Below, piece after piece: positions 7,026-16,158 of a stretch of 64,000 nucleotides of DNA (the stretch's first letter is position 1; each line of letters begins with the position of its first letter). The DNA lies in the NCBI GenBank assembly GCA_001563915.1, contig LKMP01000002.1, forward strand, positions 42,630 through 106,629, given 5' to 3'. The notes below the pieces were generated by a model. The model did not search any database. It saw nothing but the letters and a program-made list of their open reading frames with translations, and was not told the origin of the DNA. Both the position numbers and the translations under genes were made by a program. The DNA is from Nanohaloarchaea archaeon B1-Br10_U2g21 (GTDB taxonomy: Archaea > Nanohalarchaeota > Nanosalinia > Nanosalinales > Nanosalinaceae).

Positions 7026-8387
7026 TCATGTTTCCTGGCCTATTTTTTCCCGGAGCATTTCAAGAAATTCATCCTTATTTTCTCTTGGTATCTTAGCTCC
7101 GGCCGCCACATTATGACCTCCTCCTTCCCCATCTAACTCTTCACATATTTCACCGATTATTTCTCCTAAGTTAAGACCTGCCTCTACTGCATCTTTCGAA
7201 GCTCTTGAAGAAATCTTAATCTCATCTTTCCCCGAATACGCAGCCCCCACCACAACATCAGATGTGAAAAATCCATTACTCATTGATATAGTCGTAACAG
7301 TACCTATAAAATCATCCTTGATGTTGTCTTCTGCATCAATCACTCCAATTCCATCCTCATATATGTATTCCTCATCGTTCTTATTATTTTCAACAAATCG
7401 GAGCGATTTAGCTATTTTTCGACTGTATGCTCTAGAAATCTTTTTTGCAAGTTCTAAATCTCTTTCAACTAGAATGTTAACGCCTGTACGCGCTTTTCCA
7501 AGACGCCCACACGCATTAATAACTGTTGAGAACTCATCAACCTCATAACCATTTTCTAAAGTGTAAATATTGTTTAGCAGCGGTTGTACCGGTCTACCAG
7601 TCTTAATCAAACCATTTATCAGTTTGCGTTCTTCCTCCTCTGATAAATCACTCAACGTTCTGAAACTCCCATTTTCTCTAATATTAACACCGTGAGACTG
7701 TACAAACTGCACAGCCCCATTATCATCATTAGAAATACCTTCCAAATGTGGATCAGTAGTATATTTTAGCGAGTCTTTTAGAGGTTTAGTCGTTCTACCA
7801 TAGAGATCAAGACCTTTTCTTTTCTTAACTATCTCATTTTCCACTGCAAGCTTTTCAAGGTCTGAGTTAAGGCCTAGAAACTCTCCCTCTTGTTTCTGGA
7901 TATCTCCTGTTGCTCCTATAAGAGCTAGCTCAACTAAATCAATGTTTTCTTCATCATATGCCCATGCCACTATAAAAGACATTCCTGCTGCAGAGATTGC
8001 TTCTCCACCATCAATTCCAAGAAAATGAGGATTTAAGTGGACAAAACTACCTTTCTCACTGGGTTCGTGATGATCAACTACAATTACTTCTTTTTCAGGC
8101 GCCAATATTTCTTCTATTGACGATGCCTTTCCTGATCCTATGTCAACAAATAATATGAGCTCTTCATCTTCTTCAGCAAGTCGTTCTACATCCTCTTCGT
8201 ATAATTGTTTCAAAATTTCGTATTCAAACTCTTTACCCGCTCTTTCAAGCATTTGATATGCTATGGCGGTCGCAGATATTCCGTCTGCATCATATTGGCC
8301 TACAAGTCTTATCTTACCATCATATTCCTTGATTTTCTCAACTGCTGCCTGTGATTCTTCTTTAATATCTTGTAGACCATTCTCCAT
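7026..8387 (-). CDS. DHH/RecJ-like single-strand exonuclease (GAN-type)
   Basis: A 453-residue DHH-family phosphoesterase. Motif I DADG is at 33-36, motif II VDIGSG near 81, motif III DHHEPS at 105-110, and the C-terminal DHHA1 nucleic-acid-binding motif GGGHNVAAGA at about 422-431. In archaea such proteins are the GINS-associated nuclease (GAN) or RecJ-like exonucleases working at the replisome or in RNA/DNA turnover. Its place directly after uS15 and ahead of eS1 is the conserved archaeal arrangement. It is a good functional assignment at family level; whether it binds GINS cannot be seen. Confidence 0.88.
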   Translation of the reverse strand: MENGLQDIKEESQAAVEKIKEYDGKIRLVGQYDADGISATAIAYQMLERAGKEFEYEILKQLYEEDVERLAEEDEELILFVDIGSGKASSIEEILAPEKEVIVVDHHEPSEKGSFVHLNPHFLGIDGGEAISAAGMSFIVAWAYDEENIDLVELALIGATGDIQKQEGEFLGLNSDLEKLAVENEIVKKRKGLDLYGRTTKPLKDSLKYTTDPHLEGISNDDNGAVQFVQSHGVNIRENGSFRTLSDLSEEEERKLINGLIKTGRPVQPLLNNIYTLENGYEVDEFSTVINACGRLGKARTGVNILVERDLELAKKISRAYSRKIAKSLRFVENNKNDEEYIYEDGIGVIDAEDNIKDDFIGTVTTISMSNGFFTSDVVVGAAYSGKDEIKISSRASKDAVEAGLNLGEIIGEICEELDGEGGGHNVAAGAKIPRENKDEFLEMLREKIGQET

Positions 8388-8448
8388 AAGTTATATCTGC
8401 CTGTGTCAAAGTTAACTGTTTTTCTTGAGATTGAACAGAATCAGGAAG

Positions 8449-8880
8449 TTATCTTGTATACTTCCAGCTTTCCCCAATATTTCCGTTTTCCCTGTGATAA
8501 GACGCAATTCTCCTGATCTTAGCTTCTGTAAGCTCTAGTCTTCTAATGGCCTGCTGATCTTCTGAATTGTCTTCCAAGTGTTCAGTAATCTTTTCTGCTT
8601 TCTTGATAAGATTCGTTAGATCTTCAGGTAGTTCAAGACCTACATCATTTTCGTCTAAAATTTCTGTAATAGTTTTCTCAGTAACCTGTTCTACGCTAGG
8701 GATTCCATACTGATCTCTAATTCTTAAACCAATCTGCGCAGGCATTAGACCTTCTTCCCTTAACTTAAGGACTAGATCTTCTACTTCATCTTCATCGTAG
8801 TCTACCCAGTCAGGTTGACTTTCTTCTACAGGTTTTTTTGATCCGGATACTCCTCTTCCGTCAGAATGCATTCTTGCCAA
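8449..8880 (-). CDS. rps15: 30S ribosomal protein uS15
   Basis: A 143-residue archaeal uS15. The start was set at TTG 8880, because this gives the universally conserved N terminus MARMHSDGRGVSGSKKP and because a GGTGA ribosome-binding site lies 7 bases upstream (8888-8892). An ATG at 8934 would add 18 residues unlike any uS15. The C-terminal half keeps LTEAKIRRIASYHRENG, the 16S-binding helices. First gene of the uS15 - nuclease - eS1 cluster. Confidence 0.92.
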   Translation of the reverse strand: MARMHSDGRGVSGSKKPVEESQPDWVDYDEDEVEDLVLKLREEGLMPAQIGLRIRDQYGIPSVEQVTEKTITEILDENDVGLELPEDLTNLIKKAEKITEHLEDNSEDQQAIRRLELTEAKIRRIASYHRENGNIGESWKYTR

Positions 8881-9015
8881 TGTTTGTTCACCTTTGCTGA
8901 TACGGCTCAGCTCATACTTCGCCGCTCTAAACAATATGAGTAAGAGGAAATTTTTTAAATCAAGACCAGGCCACTAAATTTTTTGTGAAAATCAGAGTCT
9001 AGAGCTAAGAAATTC

Positions 9016-9576
9016 TTACTTATAGCGACCTCTTTGTTCTACTTCCGCCAATCTCTGGATCACATCTTCCCTAAACTCAGGCCTATATCCTTCCATAAAG
9101 TTCTCCCAGGCTTCTTCAAACTTGTCTGAGTGAGAACTCTTTAAGACTTGTTTCAGAAGATGAAGGTCTACTGCTCGGTCTTCTGTCCGTGTACTCTGGC
9201 CGGATAGTCCAAAGTCAATTAAATATATCTTATCCGAGTGCATGATATTCTTTGTAGTCATATCCCCATGCACTATCTCTGCAGAGTGAAGCCTGCCCAG
9301 ATGTTTTCCGACTTCCCCCATTTTTTCAGCTTTAAAATTTTCTGCGAGAGATTTGCCATCAATTTTTTCAATTTCAAGCACATAGTCTGATACCTGTTCA
9401 ATTTTTGGCACGCTAACATCATGTCTTAAGGCCTTTTTCATTGAGTTATACTCTGTCTGTGTTCGCTGCTTTCTAATACGCTGGTCAAGCTCTGGATGGC
9501 GGTATTTTTTCCTAGGTCTTTCTTTGACCACTTTATCTTCTAGTATTTCTATTTCGGCTTCTGCTCCTTGGATCAT
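9016..9576 (-). CDS. bud32: KEOPS complex kinase Bud32
   Basis: A 186-residue atypical kinase/ATPase of the KEOPS complex, which together with Kae1 forms the t6A base at tRNA position 37. The N-terminal GAEAEIEI strand, the RKKYRHPELDQRIRKQRT segment, the catalytic HGD loop (103-105, with DMTTKN following) and DFGLSG (121-126) are all typical. Length fits the stand-alone form; here it is not fused to Kae1, which is encoded separately at 14604-15551. Its start overlaps the stop of the upstream antiporter gene by 4 bases (ATGA). Confidence 0.93.
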   Translation of the reverse strand: MIQGAEAEIEILEDKVVKERPRKKYRHPELDQRIRKQRTQTEYNSMKKALRHDVSVPKIEQVSDYVLEIEKIDGKSLAENFKAEKMGEVGKHLGRLHSAEIVHGDMTTKNIMHSDKIYLIDFGLSGQSTRTEDRAVDLHLLKQVLKSSHSDKFEEAWENFMEGYRPEFREDVIQRLAEVEQRGRYK

Positions 9577-11177
9577 AGGTTGAGATATTTGCGGAATTCT
9601 AAAAGGCTTTTCCTACGCATCTCTTCTTTCTTTACCGGATTATTTGTGAGCGCATAAAGATCATCCACCATTTTTTCGCTTGCAGCAATATCTGGAACCA
9701 TAACATGTAAAGCACCTTTTTCAAGAAGTTCTAGGCCTTCTTTTGGATCTTCTGCTCTAACTATCTTATCTTTAGGGCTTTCGATTCCAAGTATCCGGCC
9801 TGAAATTTTGAACGATGGAACTGTTGAGATGATCAAAGCTGCGTTTTCATGATTTGCTTCATCCCATGTGATTTCATCCATTACGTCCCCATAGACTGCT
9901 TTGAAACCTTTCTGGTTTAGTTCGGAGATTTTTTCAGGGTCATTGTCGATTACTATAAACTCTGTTTCTTCTTCCAGTAATGCCTCTACTATTTTCTTTC
10001 CCTGTATATCATAGCCTACAACGATTACGTGGTCTTCAGTTTCGTAACTCGTTCTCGAACCTCTTTCAGAACCTATTACGTTGTATATTTCTTCTTCATA
10101 TTTTTTAGTGTACGAGGAAAGGACCATTGTAGCTGTAGCCGCTAAAATAATAGCCTCAAAAGTCACATCTGTTATGAATCCAAGTACAAATCCTTGAATA
10201 GTTATTACTAATGCTAATTCGCTTACCTGATCTATAGACAGTCCTGTAAGTAGTGCCGTTCTGTTGTCATAGTTAAACATTTTTAACGATAGATATGCTG
10301 TTAGAGGCCCTACAATCACAGTTATTAGTGTAAGCCCTATTGCCGATGCTAGAACTGTTTGGCTAGGAAAACTGAGTAATGCGCCAAGTATTACAAAGAA
10401 TATTGCTGAAAAGAAGTCCTTTATTGACCCCATTGTATCTAGTAGTTCAACATTGTAAGGGAACTTTGATGCAGCTATGCCTGCTGCAAACGCCCCTACC
10501 ACCATAGAAGCTCCAAGGAACTCGCTTAGACCTATAAAGCCTATTAGTAGAGATAGAGAAGCCATTGTAATAAGCTCTTGATTTCCTCCGGCTTGTTCTG
10601 CTATAAATCCAAATACATGATCCCTGAACAGTACTGCTCCCACAATTATTAGAGCCGAGTATGCTAGTGCAAGTAAAGCTGACTCTACTGTAGTTGCAAG
10701 CACTACTGCTATAAGAGCAAAAGCCACCATATCCTGAACAAAATGCAGCGATTCGACAAGGCGGCCATGTAAAAGGTTTGTATGTATCTCTCTTTCTGTT
10801 AGTTGTAGACCTACAAGACTTGAACTCAATGCAGCCGCCATTGCAAAGTAAAAGGAATTATTTGAATCAAATCCTAGTGCTGTAGCTAGTAGGTATGCTA
10901 ATCCTCCCGTAACCAGCATCTGAATTAGAGAAGTATTAATTGCTGCTGAAGCAGTTGATTTTAAATTTTTAGGATTATACTTGAGTCCAAATATGAATAC
11001 TAGGAATGCAATACCTATCTGTGCAAGATTTAACAAATCAGTACTTGATATAAGCGTTCCAGCTACTATACCAGCAATTATATATCCTGGCAGCGATGGA
11101 TGGCCAAACCTATCCATTATAAGTAGCATTATCGCCGCTGCTGCAAATATTACTGTAAAGTCTGCTAATATTTCCAT
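9573..11177 (-). CDS. CPA2-type cation:proton antiporter with RCK/TrkA-N domain (copy 2)
   Basis: A 534-residue protein with about 12 membrane helices in residues 1-360, followed by a cytoplasmic Rossmann domain from about 383 (HVIVVGYDIQGKKIVEAL, then the acidic FIVIDNDPEK) as in KefB-like potassium or sodium/proton antiporters. The transport-domain HFVQDMVAFAL segment (Asp 149) corresponds to the conserved ion-binding helix. It overlaps the previous antiporter gene by 13 bases and bud32 by 4, so all are one operon. The Rossmann domain suggests gating by NAD(H) or another nucleotide. It would move K+ or Na+ against protons, needed in a salt-in cell. Confidence 0.88.
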   Translation of the reverse strand: MEILADFTVIFAAAAIMLLIMDRFGHPSLPGYIIAGIVAGTLISSTDLLNLAQIGIAFLVFIFGLKYNPKNLKSTASAAINTSLIQMLVTGGLAYLLATALGFDSNNSFYFAMAAALSSSLVGLQLTEREIHTNLLHGRLVESLHFVQDMVAFALIAVVLATTVESALLALAYSALIIVGAVLFRDHVFGFIAEQAGGNQELITMASLSLLIGFIGLSEFLGASMVVGAFAAGIAASKFPYNVELLDTMGSIKDFFSAIFFVILGALLSFPSQTVLASAIGLTLITVIVGPLTAYLSLKMFNYDNRTALLTGLSIDQVSELALVITIQGFVLGFITDVTFEAIILAATATMVLSSYTKKYEEEIYNVIGSERGSRTSYETEDHVIVVGYDIQGKKIVEALLEEETEFIVIDNDPEKISELNQKGFKAVYGDVMDEITWDEANHENAALIISTVPSFKISGRILGIESPKDKIVRAEDPKEGLELLEKGALHVMVPDIAASEKMVDDLYALTNNPVKKEEMRRKSLLEFRKYLNL

Positions 11178-12925
11178 TTTTCTGAAGTCTCCTTAACTTT
11201 TTGTTTTTCGATTTCAACCTCTTCTAAGAATATTTCTCTATCTTCTAGGTATAGCTTGAGCAGATCTCCTAGTTTTTCTCCCGCCAAGTGTTCTTTCAGT
11301 ATCACATAATCTGCTCCGCTTTCGTATAGCTCTACAGCATCTTCAAATGATTTAGCTTTCAGAACGGTAAGACATTCAAGTTCTTCCAATATCATTTTAT
11401 TGAGATCTTGATCAGGCGCCATAGAGATTACTGCTTGAGCATTCTGAAGACTAGACTCTTTCCTGATTTCATCATGTATAAGATCGCCGTACACTAATTC
11501 ATGAGATGCATCCCTATTTTCAACACTGTGACCGGTTTCTTGAAGCTGTTCTACAACTGCAGGATTCTTTTCAACAATCAGAACATCCTCATAGAGTTCT
11601 TCGAGCAGAGGTACAAGTTCTCTCGTAGACTCATCATATCCTACTACTACCGCATGATTCCTATGTTTAATGTCTCGCGTCTGTATAGGATTTTCTGGCT
11701 CAAATCTTTGTAGATAAGGCTCTACTCTCTCAAAGATTTCTCGGTTGTACATTACATAGTATGTAGAGATAGGCATAGTGATTATTGCCATCAAGCTCAG
11801 GAATCCTAGAATACCAGGCTCAACAAATCCTTGTGTAACTGCTAACGCTCCCAATACTAATGAGAACTCACTGACTTGTAGCATTGAAATAGTACCAAGG
11901 AAAGAAGTCTCTAAATCAAAGTTTTGGCTAATGTAAAGACCGAAAACAATACAGAAATTGATTCCCAGAAGAAGTACCGATGCAATAACCGCTTCTTTCC
12001 AATATACTAATAGAGAACTCATATCGATTGTGAGGCCTATACTAGCGAAAAATATCACTATGAAAAAGTTGGTTACAGGAGCCATCCTCTCCTTTAACTC
12101 AGTACTATACGATGATTGGGCCAATGCAAGACCTGCAAGAAATGCTCCAATCTCAATTGAGACATCGTAATAGTCTGAAACAAATATGAATATAAATGCC
12201 CATGCTAAGCCCACAGTGAGCAATGTTGTTGAGTTAGAGGCGCTTAATCGTAATAAAGTCGGCAATACATACTTGCTTGTTAGATATGCGGCCATTCCTA
12301 TCAGGAACATCATGAAAAATACTCTAGAAATTTGAAACATGATTTCATTGAATCCACTCATAGTGCCTACTGCTAAGATGGCCAAAGCCACTACAAGATA
12401 AAGATCCTGGAATATTAGTATTCCTACATCTACCCTGCCATAAAGCTCGTTTAGTTCATCCTTATCTCCTAAGACCTTCACGATAATTGGTGTCGCTCCA
12501 AAAGTAGTTGCCAAAGCAATCATCAATGACGTAAATAGGTCAAAACCAAGCAGTAAAGCGACTATCGTTGATGCAATACCCTGTAACGTTGCCTGTCCCA
12601 CTGCAATAAATCCTACAGGCTTTAAAATTTCCCTGACTTTTCCAAAACTCATTTCCATCCCTAGTAAGAACAACAAAAATCCGAGGCCTAGTTCAGCAAT
12701 TATGTCAATAAGTTGATCCTGTGACACTATAGGGCCATCAAGGAAAACAGATAAATCGAAGGGAAGCATTCCATGAGTAAGTAACGCATATCCTATGGGC
12801 CCTACAATCAGCCCTGTGATAATATACGCCACAATAGTCGGTTGTTTCGTCTTACGGGCTAGAAACCCGAGTAGCGTCGCTGCTATCAATAAAATTGCGA
12901 AGTCTAGTGTGAATGCTTCAATCAT
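11165..12925 (-). CDS. CPA2-type cation:proton antiporter with RCK/TrkA-N domain (copy 1)
   Basis: A 586-residue antiporter with an N-terminal transport domain of about 12 helices (1-395) and a C-terminal nucleotide-binding domain beginning at HAVVVGYDESTREL near 424. Asp 174 in the segment LIFQDLYLVVAL is the typical ion-binding Asp. It is longer than its neighbour and only distantly similar, so these are two paralogues rather than a recent duplication. Overlaps sua5 upstream by 8 bases and the second antiporter downstream by 13. Ion specificity cannot be read from the sequence. Confidence 0.88.
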   Translation of the reverse strand: MIEAFTLDFAILLIAATLLGFLARKTKQPTIVAYIITGLIVGPIGYALLTHGMLPFDLSVFLDGPIVSQDQLIDIIAELGLGFLLFLLGMEMSFGKVREILKPVGFIAVGQATLQGIASTIVALLLGFDLFTSLMIALATTFGATPIIVKVLGDKDELNELYGRVDVGILIFQDLYLVVALAILAVGTMSGFNEIMFQISRVFFMMFLIGMAAYLTSKYVLPTLLRLSASNSTTLLTVGLAWAFIFIFVSDYYDVSIEIGAFLAGLALAQSSYSTELKERMAPVTNFFIVIFFASIGLTIDMSSLLVYWKEAVIASVLLLGINFCIVFGLYISQNFDLETSFLGTISMLQVSEFSLVLGALAVTQGFVEPGILGFLSLMAIITMPISTYYVMYNREIFERVEPYLQRFEPENPIQTRDIKHRNHAVVVGYDESTRELVPLLEELYEDVLIVEKNPAVVEQLQETGHSVENRDASHELVYGDLIHDEIRKESSLQNAQAVISMAPDQDLNKMILEELECLTVLKAKSFEDAVELYESGADYVILKEHLAGEKLGDLLKLYLEDREIFLEEVEIEKQKVKETSEKWKY

Positions 12926-13496
12926 GTAGAGCTGCCTCTATTTCTTCCTGAGAAATAGGTCCCTCTCTGTGAATAAAAACCTCACTGTTCTTTACCTCAG
13001 CAATAGTAGAAGTAGGGCCACTAGGTAAATGGCCTTTGTCAAGCACAAAGTCTACTTTTTCCAGCAACTCCTCAGAAATATCATCTACAGAATAAGAAGT
13101 CTTCTCACCAGAAATATTAGCGCTTGTTGCTATTAAAGGCGTTTTTTCTGCAATTTCTCTTGCTAGAGGGCTTGAGGAAATCCTGAAAACGAACTTGTTA
13201 TTCACGTTGTCAGGCATATTATCTTTCTTTTTGGCTACCAACGTGAGAGGTCCTGGCATAAACTCTTCAATCAGAATTTTTTCTTTCTCAGATAAATCAG
13301 CATATTCTTCAGCAACCTCTAGCGAACTGACAATAACTGTAAGGCCTTTATTTCTAGGTCTCTGCTTCGCATCGTAAACTTTTTCCACTGCTCTTTTGTT
13401 TAGTGCATCAGCGCCCAAACCATAAGCAGTCTCTGTTGGATATACTATAAGACCTCCGTCTTTGATTATTTCTCTGGCTTTTTTATCGTCTGACAT
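12918..13496 (-). CDS. sua5: Threonylcarbamoyl-AMP synthase Sua5/YrdC
   Basis: A 192-residue YrdC-domain enzyme that makes threonylcarbamoyl-AMP from threonine, bicarbonate and ATP, the first step of tRNA t6A synthesis. Motifs: YPTETAYGLG (19-28), KQRPRNK (44-50) and SANISG (125-130). The extra C-terminal Sua5 domain is absent, so it is a YrdC-length enzyme. It heads an operon with two antiporters and bud32, so the t6A pathway is split around transport genes. A shared TTTAAA box upstream serves it and the divergent gene at 13553. Confidence 0.93.
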   Translation of the reverse strand: MSDDKKAREIIKDGGLIVYPTETAYGLGADALNKRAVEKVYDAKQRPRNKGLTVIVSSLEVAEEYADLSEKEKILIEEFMPGPLTLVAKKKDNMPDNVNNKFVFRISSSPLAREIAEKTPLIATSANISGEKTSYSVDDISEELLEKVDFVLDKGHLPSGPTSTIAEVKNSEVFIHREGPISQEEIEAALHD

Positions 13497-13521
13497 GCAG
13501 GAACTAAAACGTAAGGTGAAT

Positions 13522-13530
13522 GTTTAAAAT
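13522..13530. promoter_or_regulatory. Shared TATA-like box of a divergent gene pair
   Basis: GTTTAAAAT, containing the palindrome TTTAAA (centre about 13525.5), lies about 29 bases from the sua5 start at 13496 and 27 bases from the start at 13553. It is the only AT-rich box in the 56-base spacer. Confidence 0.45.
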
Positions 13531-13552
13531 GCTGGGGAAAACTTGAGGTCGT

Positions 13553-14353
13553 ATGGCCATACAAAAGTTTTTCAATAATTACTTATCCAATAAATCAGTT
13601 TGGGCTGTGGCCTTACTTATTTTAGTTGCTGCAGAATCAATTTCGTATTTTGCAATTCATGTATTACGCGTTAGCAGTGAAATTCCGGTCTCTCCGGTTT
13701 CTCTAACTCTATTGATGATTGGCGGCATGTATTACCTTTCGAACCACAAGCAATTTGGCCAAAAAATTGAAGAAGTATTTTTAGTAGGTTTTACTTTCCT
13801 TGCTTTAGGCCTTGTTGGCGTACTTGCTAGCTTAGTATTCTACTTGGCTGTAATACCTGAACTGGCTCCTCTAGTGCTAGGACAGATAGTTTCAAGCCTG
13901 GAGCTTGCTGTAGTGGCTGCAGGAATAATTATTGCAATTCAAAAATTTGATGTCCAAGATTTGCTACGCAAACTAATTATCGCATCTGCCGGATTCTTAC
14001 TAACAGCTATAGGTTACTCAGCCTACGTTGGAGCATTTAATTTGTACACCTTAGCAACATTCCACGGAACAGCGACAGTAAGCTGGTTTGTAACCTCAGT
14101 ATTTGCATTTTATACTGCAGAATTTCTTGCAAAAAATCTAGAATACAGAGAAAAAAGTCTTATTGCTGTTCTTTTGCCCGGATTAGTAATATTACATAAT
14201 ATAGCAGACTATATCGCATTATCTATTATTAGTTTCATAGATTTCGAAATAGCGGAATCTTTACAACATATAGGTCTTGCAGAACCTTATTTAGCTAGTA
14301 TTGCTGCAGCCATAACAGGTCTTTTGTATGCATTATATTTACACCTCTTTTAG
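13553..14353 (+). CDS. Polytopic membrane protein, hypothetical
   Basis: A 266-residue integral membrane protein with about seven or eight hydrophobic helices, spread over the whole length (for example 17-35, 48-62, 72-95, 103-127, 137-158, 167-190, 200-222, 243-264). No conserved charged or catalytic motif stands out, and I do not recognise the family. It starts with a leaderless-type ATG opposite sua5. A faint resemblance to other archaeal multi-helix proteins of unknown function is all that can be said. Confidence 0.65.
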   Translation: MAIQKFFNNYLSNKSVWAVALLILVAAESISYFAIHVLRVSSEIPVSPVSLTLLMIGGMYYLSNHKQFGQKIEEVFLVGFTFLALGLVGVLASLVFYLAVIPELAPLVLGQIVSSLELAVVAAGIIIAIQKFDVQDLLRKLIIASAGFLLTAIGYSAYVGAFNLYTLATFHGTATVSWFVTSVFAFYTAEFLAKNLEYREKSLIAVLLPGLVILHNIADYIALSIISFIDFEIAESLQHIGLAEPYLASIAAAITGLLYALYLHLF

Positions 14354-14387
14354 CGCAGACACGCTCTAAAGACTAAGAATATACTAA

Positions 14388-14579
14388 ACTTGTCTAGGTT
14401 CGACCAGAGGCGAAGGAATACCTTACTCCAAAGGAAATAACATATGCGAGTTATCATTTGAAGACAGAACAATTACTATTAGATATTCCGCTCGAGATCT
14501 AGATGAATTAGAAGGTGTAATAAGCAATGATAATTTTTATGATGAACTCTTGAGCCAAGAGGAAATGCAGAATTTATAA
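14388..14579 (+). pseudogene. Possible Pcc1 (KEOPS subunit) remnant without start codon
   Basis: Between a TAA at 14385 and a TAA at 14577 lies a 63-codon open stretch without ATG, GTG or TTG in its first 59 codons. Its translation contains ELSFEDRTITIRYSARDL followed by DELEGVISNDNFYDELL, which resembles the C-terminal half of Pcc1 (a strand ending in AxDLxxL, then a helix), a dimerising subunit of KEOPS. It lies next to kae1, convergent with it. The N-terminal half expected in Pcc1 is missing. It could be a decaying gene, a gene with a non-standard start (ATA at 14418), or chance. The resemblance is by eye only. Confidence 0.3.
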
Positions 14580-14603
14580 CCCAACCCTCCTATAACTCAA
14601 TAA

Positions 14604-15551
14604 TCACACCCTTATTCCTTCAGGCCTCCAATTCTGTTTGATTTCCGAATCCTTTAAGTCTATAAACTGTTTTCGCTTAGCTTTTTTAAGGCCTCTTTCA
14701 GCGATCATTGCTGCATTGTCCATACAATACTCTTTCGGAGGGAAATATGCATTAGTGCTTCGCTGCTCACACATGGTCTCCACCATCTCTCTGAGGCGAT
14801 TGTTCATTGCTACTCCTCCTGTGAGAAGTGCTTCGTCACTGTCTGCTTGAGCCATCGCTCTTTCAAGTGCTTCGACTGTTGCAGGGTATGCATGTTCTTG
14901 GAAAGTGTTTGCGATGACCTCATCTTCAACTTTACCAACTTTTTTCTCAAGTTCTGTTACAATACCTGAAAATGAGAAATCCATACCTTTAACTGGATAT
15001 GCGATTTCAATTATTTCATCTGTCTGTTCTGCCAATTTTTCTATTTCAGGCCCTCCTGGATGAGGATATCCAATTTTCCTTGCGAGTTTGTCGACCGCGT
15101 TGCCTAGTGCGATGTCTAAGGTTTCTCCAATTATTCGATACTTCGAGTTTTTCTCTGCTATTACTTGCGAGTTGCCTCCTGAGAGGTAAAGCGTTACAGG
15201 GCTTCCCGCCTCTGTGGTGCGCTTACCTATCTCTATGTGGGCAACACAGTGATTGACGCCGATTAATGGCACTTCATGTTTCTGTGCAAGCGTGCGGGCG
15301 GCTACTGCTCCAATATCCAAACATTGTGGTATTCCTGGCCCCTGAGAAAAAGCTACTGCATCAATTTCTCCTACTAGTCCTTTTGAAATTATTTCATGTG
15401 CTTTCTGGTAGTGATGCTCTGCTGCTTTTCTGGGATGTATACCTCCTTTTTCAGGCTCATACATTGACTTTTCATTTGTGTATATTTTTTCTTCACTAAC
15501 AGTGGAAGCTGCAAAGGTATGAGCAGTAGATTCTAAGCCTAGAACTTTCAT
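14604..15551 (-). CDS. kae1: KEOPS catalytic subunit Kae1 (t6A synthase)
   Basis: A 315-residue ASKHA-fold enzyme that transfers threonylcarbamoyl from TC-AMP to A37 of ANN-decoding tRNAs. The N-terminal VLGLESTAHTFAAS, metal-binding His 101 and His 105 in NHCVAHIE, SGGN at 124-127 and the C-terminal LLTGGVAMNNRLR are diagnostic. Length is that of the Kae1 domain alone, with no Bud32 fusion. With sua5 and bud32 nearby, three steps or subunits of t6A formation are encoded within 6.5 kb. The neighbouring 14388-14579 remnant may be the Pcc1 partner. Confidence 0.95.
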   Translation of the reverse strand: MKVLGLESTAHTFAASTVSEEKIYTNEKSMYEPEKGGIHPRKAAEHHYQKAHEIISKGLVGEIDAVAFSQGPGIPQCLDIGAVAARTLAQKHEVPLIGVNHCVAHIEIGKRTTEAGSPVTLYLSGGNSQVIAEKNSKYRIIGETLDIALGNAVDKLARKIGYPHPGGPEIEKLAEQTDEIIEIAYPVKGMDFSFSGIVTELEKKVGKVEDEVIANTFQEHAYPATVEALERAMAQADSDEALLTGGVAMNNRLREMVETMCEQRSTNAYFPPKEYCMDNAAMIAERGLKKAKRKQFIDLKDSEIKQNWRPEGIRV

Positions 15552-15644
15552 GTGAGAAATGTTAAAGTAGTAAAGAGTTTAATGGGCTCCCCATAAAAAC
15601 ACATATTGATTAATTTATTCTTCTAATATTATTTTGCTGTTTTG

Positions 15645-15962
15645 ATGAGTAAAAAACTCTATGATGATATTGTTGAATACGTGCATAAAGGAACCAGTTT
15701 CTATGAAAAGGAAACTCCTGATCTTGACTTAGAAACCCAGTGTTTCGTGTCTCATGAGAGACAGTGCGTCTTGAAAGTCCAGTTGGACGAATTAGGTGAA
15801 GTCTCTCTTGAGTATGGTAAAGATCTTCAGGACTGTGAAACTAAATCAGGATTCAGATATATGAGAACTCTTGAAAGTAAAGGAGCTACAACAGTCGAGT
15901 CTTTAGAAGACGCAGCAGAGTTCCTAATCGGTAATTACGCAGTCGATAAATTCGCTAAATGA
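15645..15962 (+). CDS. Hypothetical protein (105 aa)
   Basis: A 105-residue protein starting MSKKLYDDIVEYVHKGTSFY; the ATG at 15645 is preferred over the adjacent in-frame TTG. It has three cysteines (in TQCFVSHERQC and LQDCETK) but no CxxC pair, so a zinc site is uncertain. The middle is strand-rich and the C terminus helical. No family recognised. Divergent from kae1 and convergent with the eS31 gene. Function unknown. Confidence 0.6.
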   Translation: MSKKLYDDIVEYVHKGTSFYEKETPDLDLETQCFVSHERQCVLKVQLDELGEVSLEYGKDLQDCETKSGFRYMRTLESKGATTVESLEDAAEFLIGNYAVDKFAK

Positions 15963-15990
15963 CAAAAATCAGAAAGAGAAATGAAGAAAA

Positions 15991-16140
15991 TTATTGGTGT
16001 TTAGTGTATTGACACTTACCACAACTCTTGCGGTCATCGTGTTCTGCTAAGAATGATCCGCATCTAGGGCATTTCTCTCCCTCATATTCTCCATTTTTGT
16101 CATATTTCTCGTATAGTGGTGATTCAGAGTGTTTAGGCAT
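15991..16140 (-). CDS. rps27ae: 30S ribosomal protein eS31 (S27Ae)
   Basis: A 49-residue zinc-ribbon ribosomal protein. The motif KCPRCGSFLAEHDDRKSCGK carries C24-x2-C27 and C40-x2-C43, and the end QYTKHQ is typical. Archaeal eS31 lacks the ubiquitin fusion of eukaryotes, as here. It is the last gene of the run Rpo7 - Spt4 - eS24 - eS31, 18 bases after eS24. Confidence 0.95.
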   Translation of the reverse strand: MPKHSESPLYEKYDKNGEYEGEKCPRCGSFLAEHDDRKSCGKCQYTKHQ

Positions 16141-16158
16141 TATAATTCTCCTCTAATT

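Noticed and set aside
14448..14463. Short ATG frame at the middle of the 14354-14603 spacer
   Set aside because: It closes after five codons; the only long open stretch there is the start-less Pcc1-like frame.
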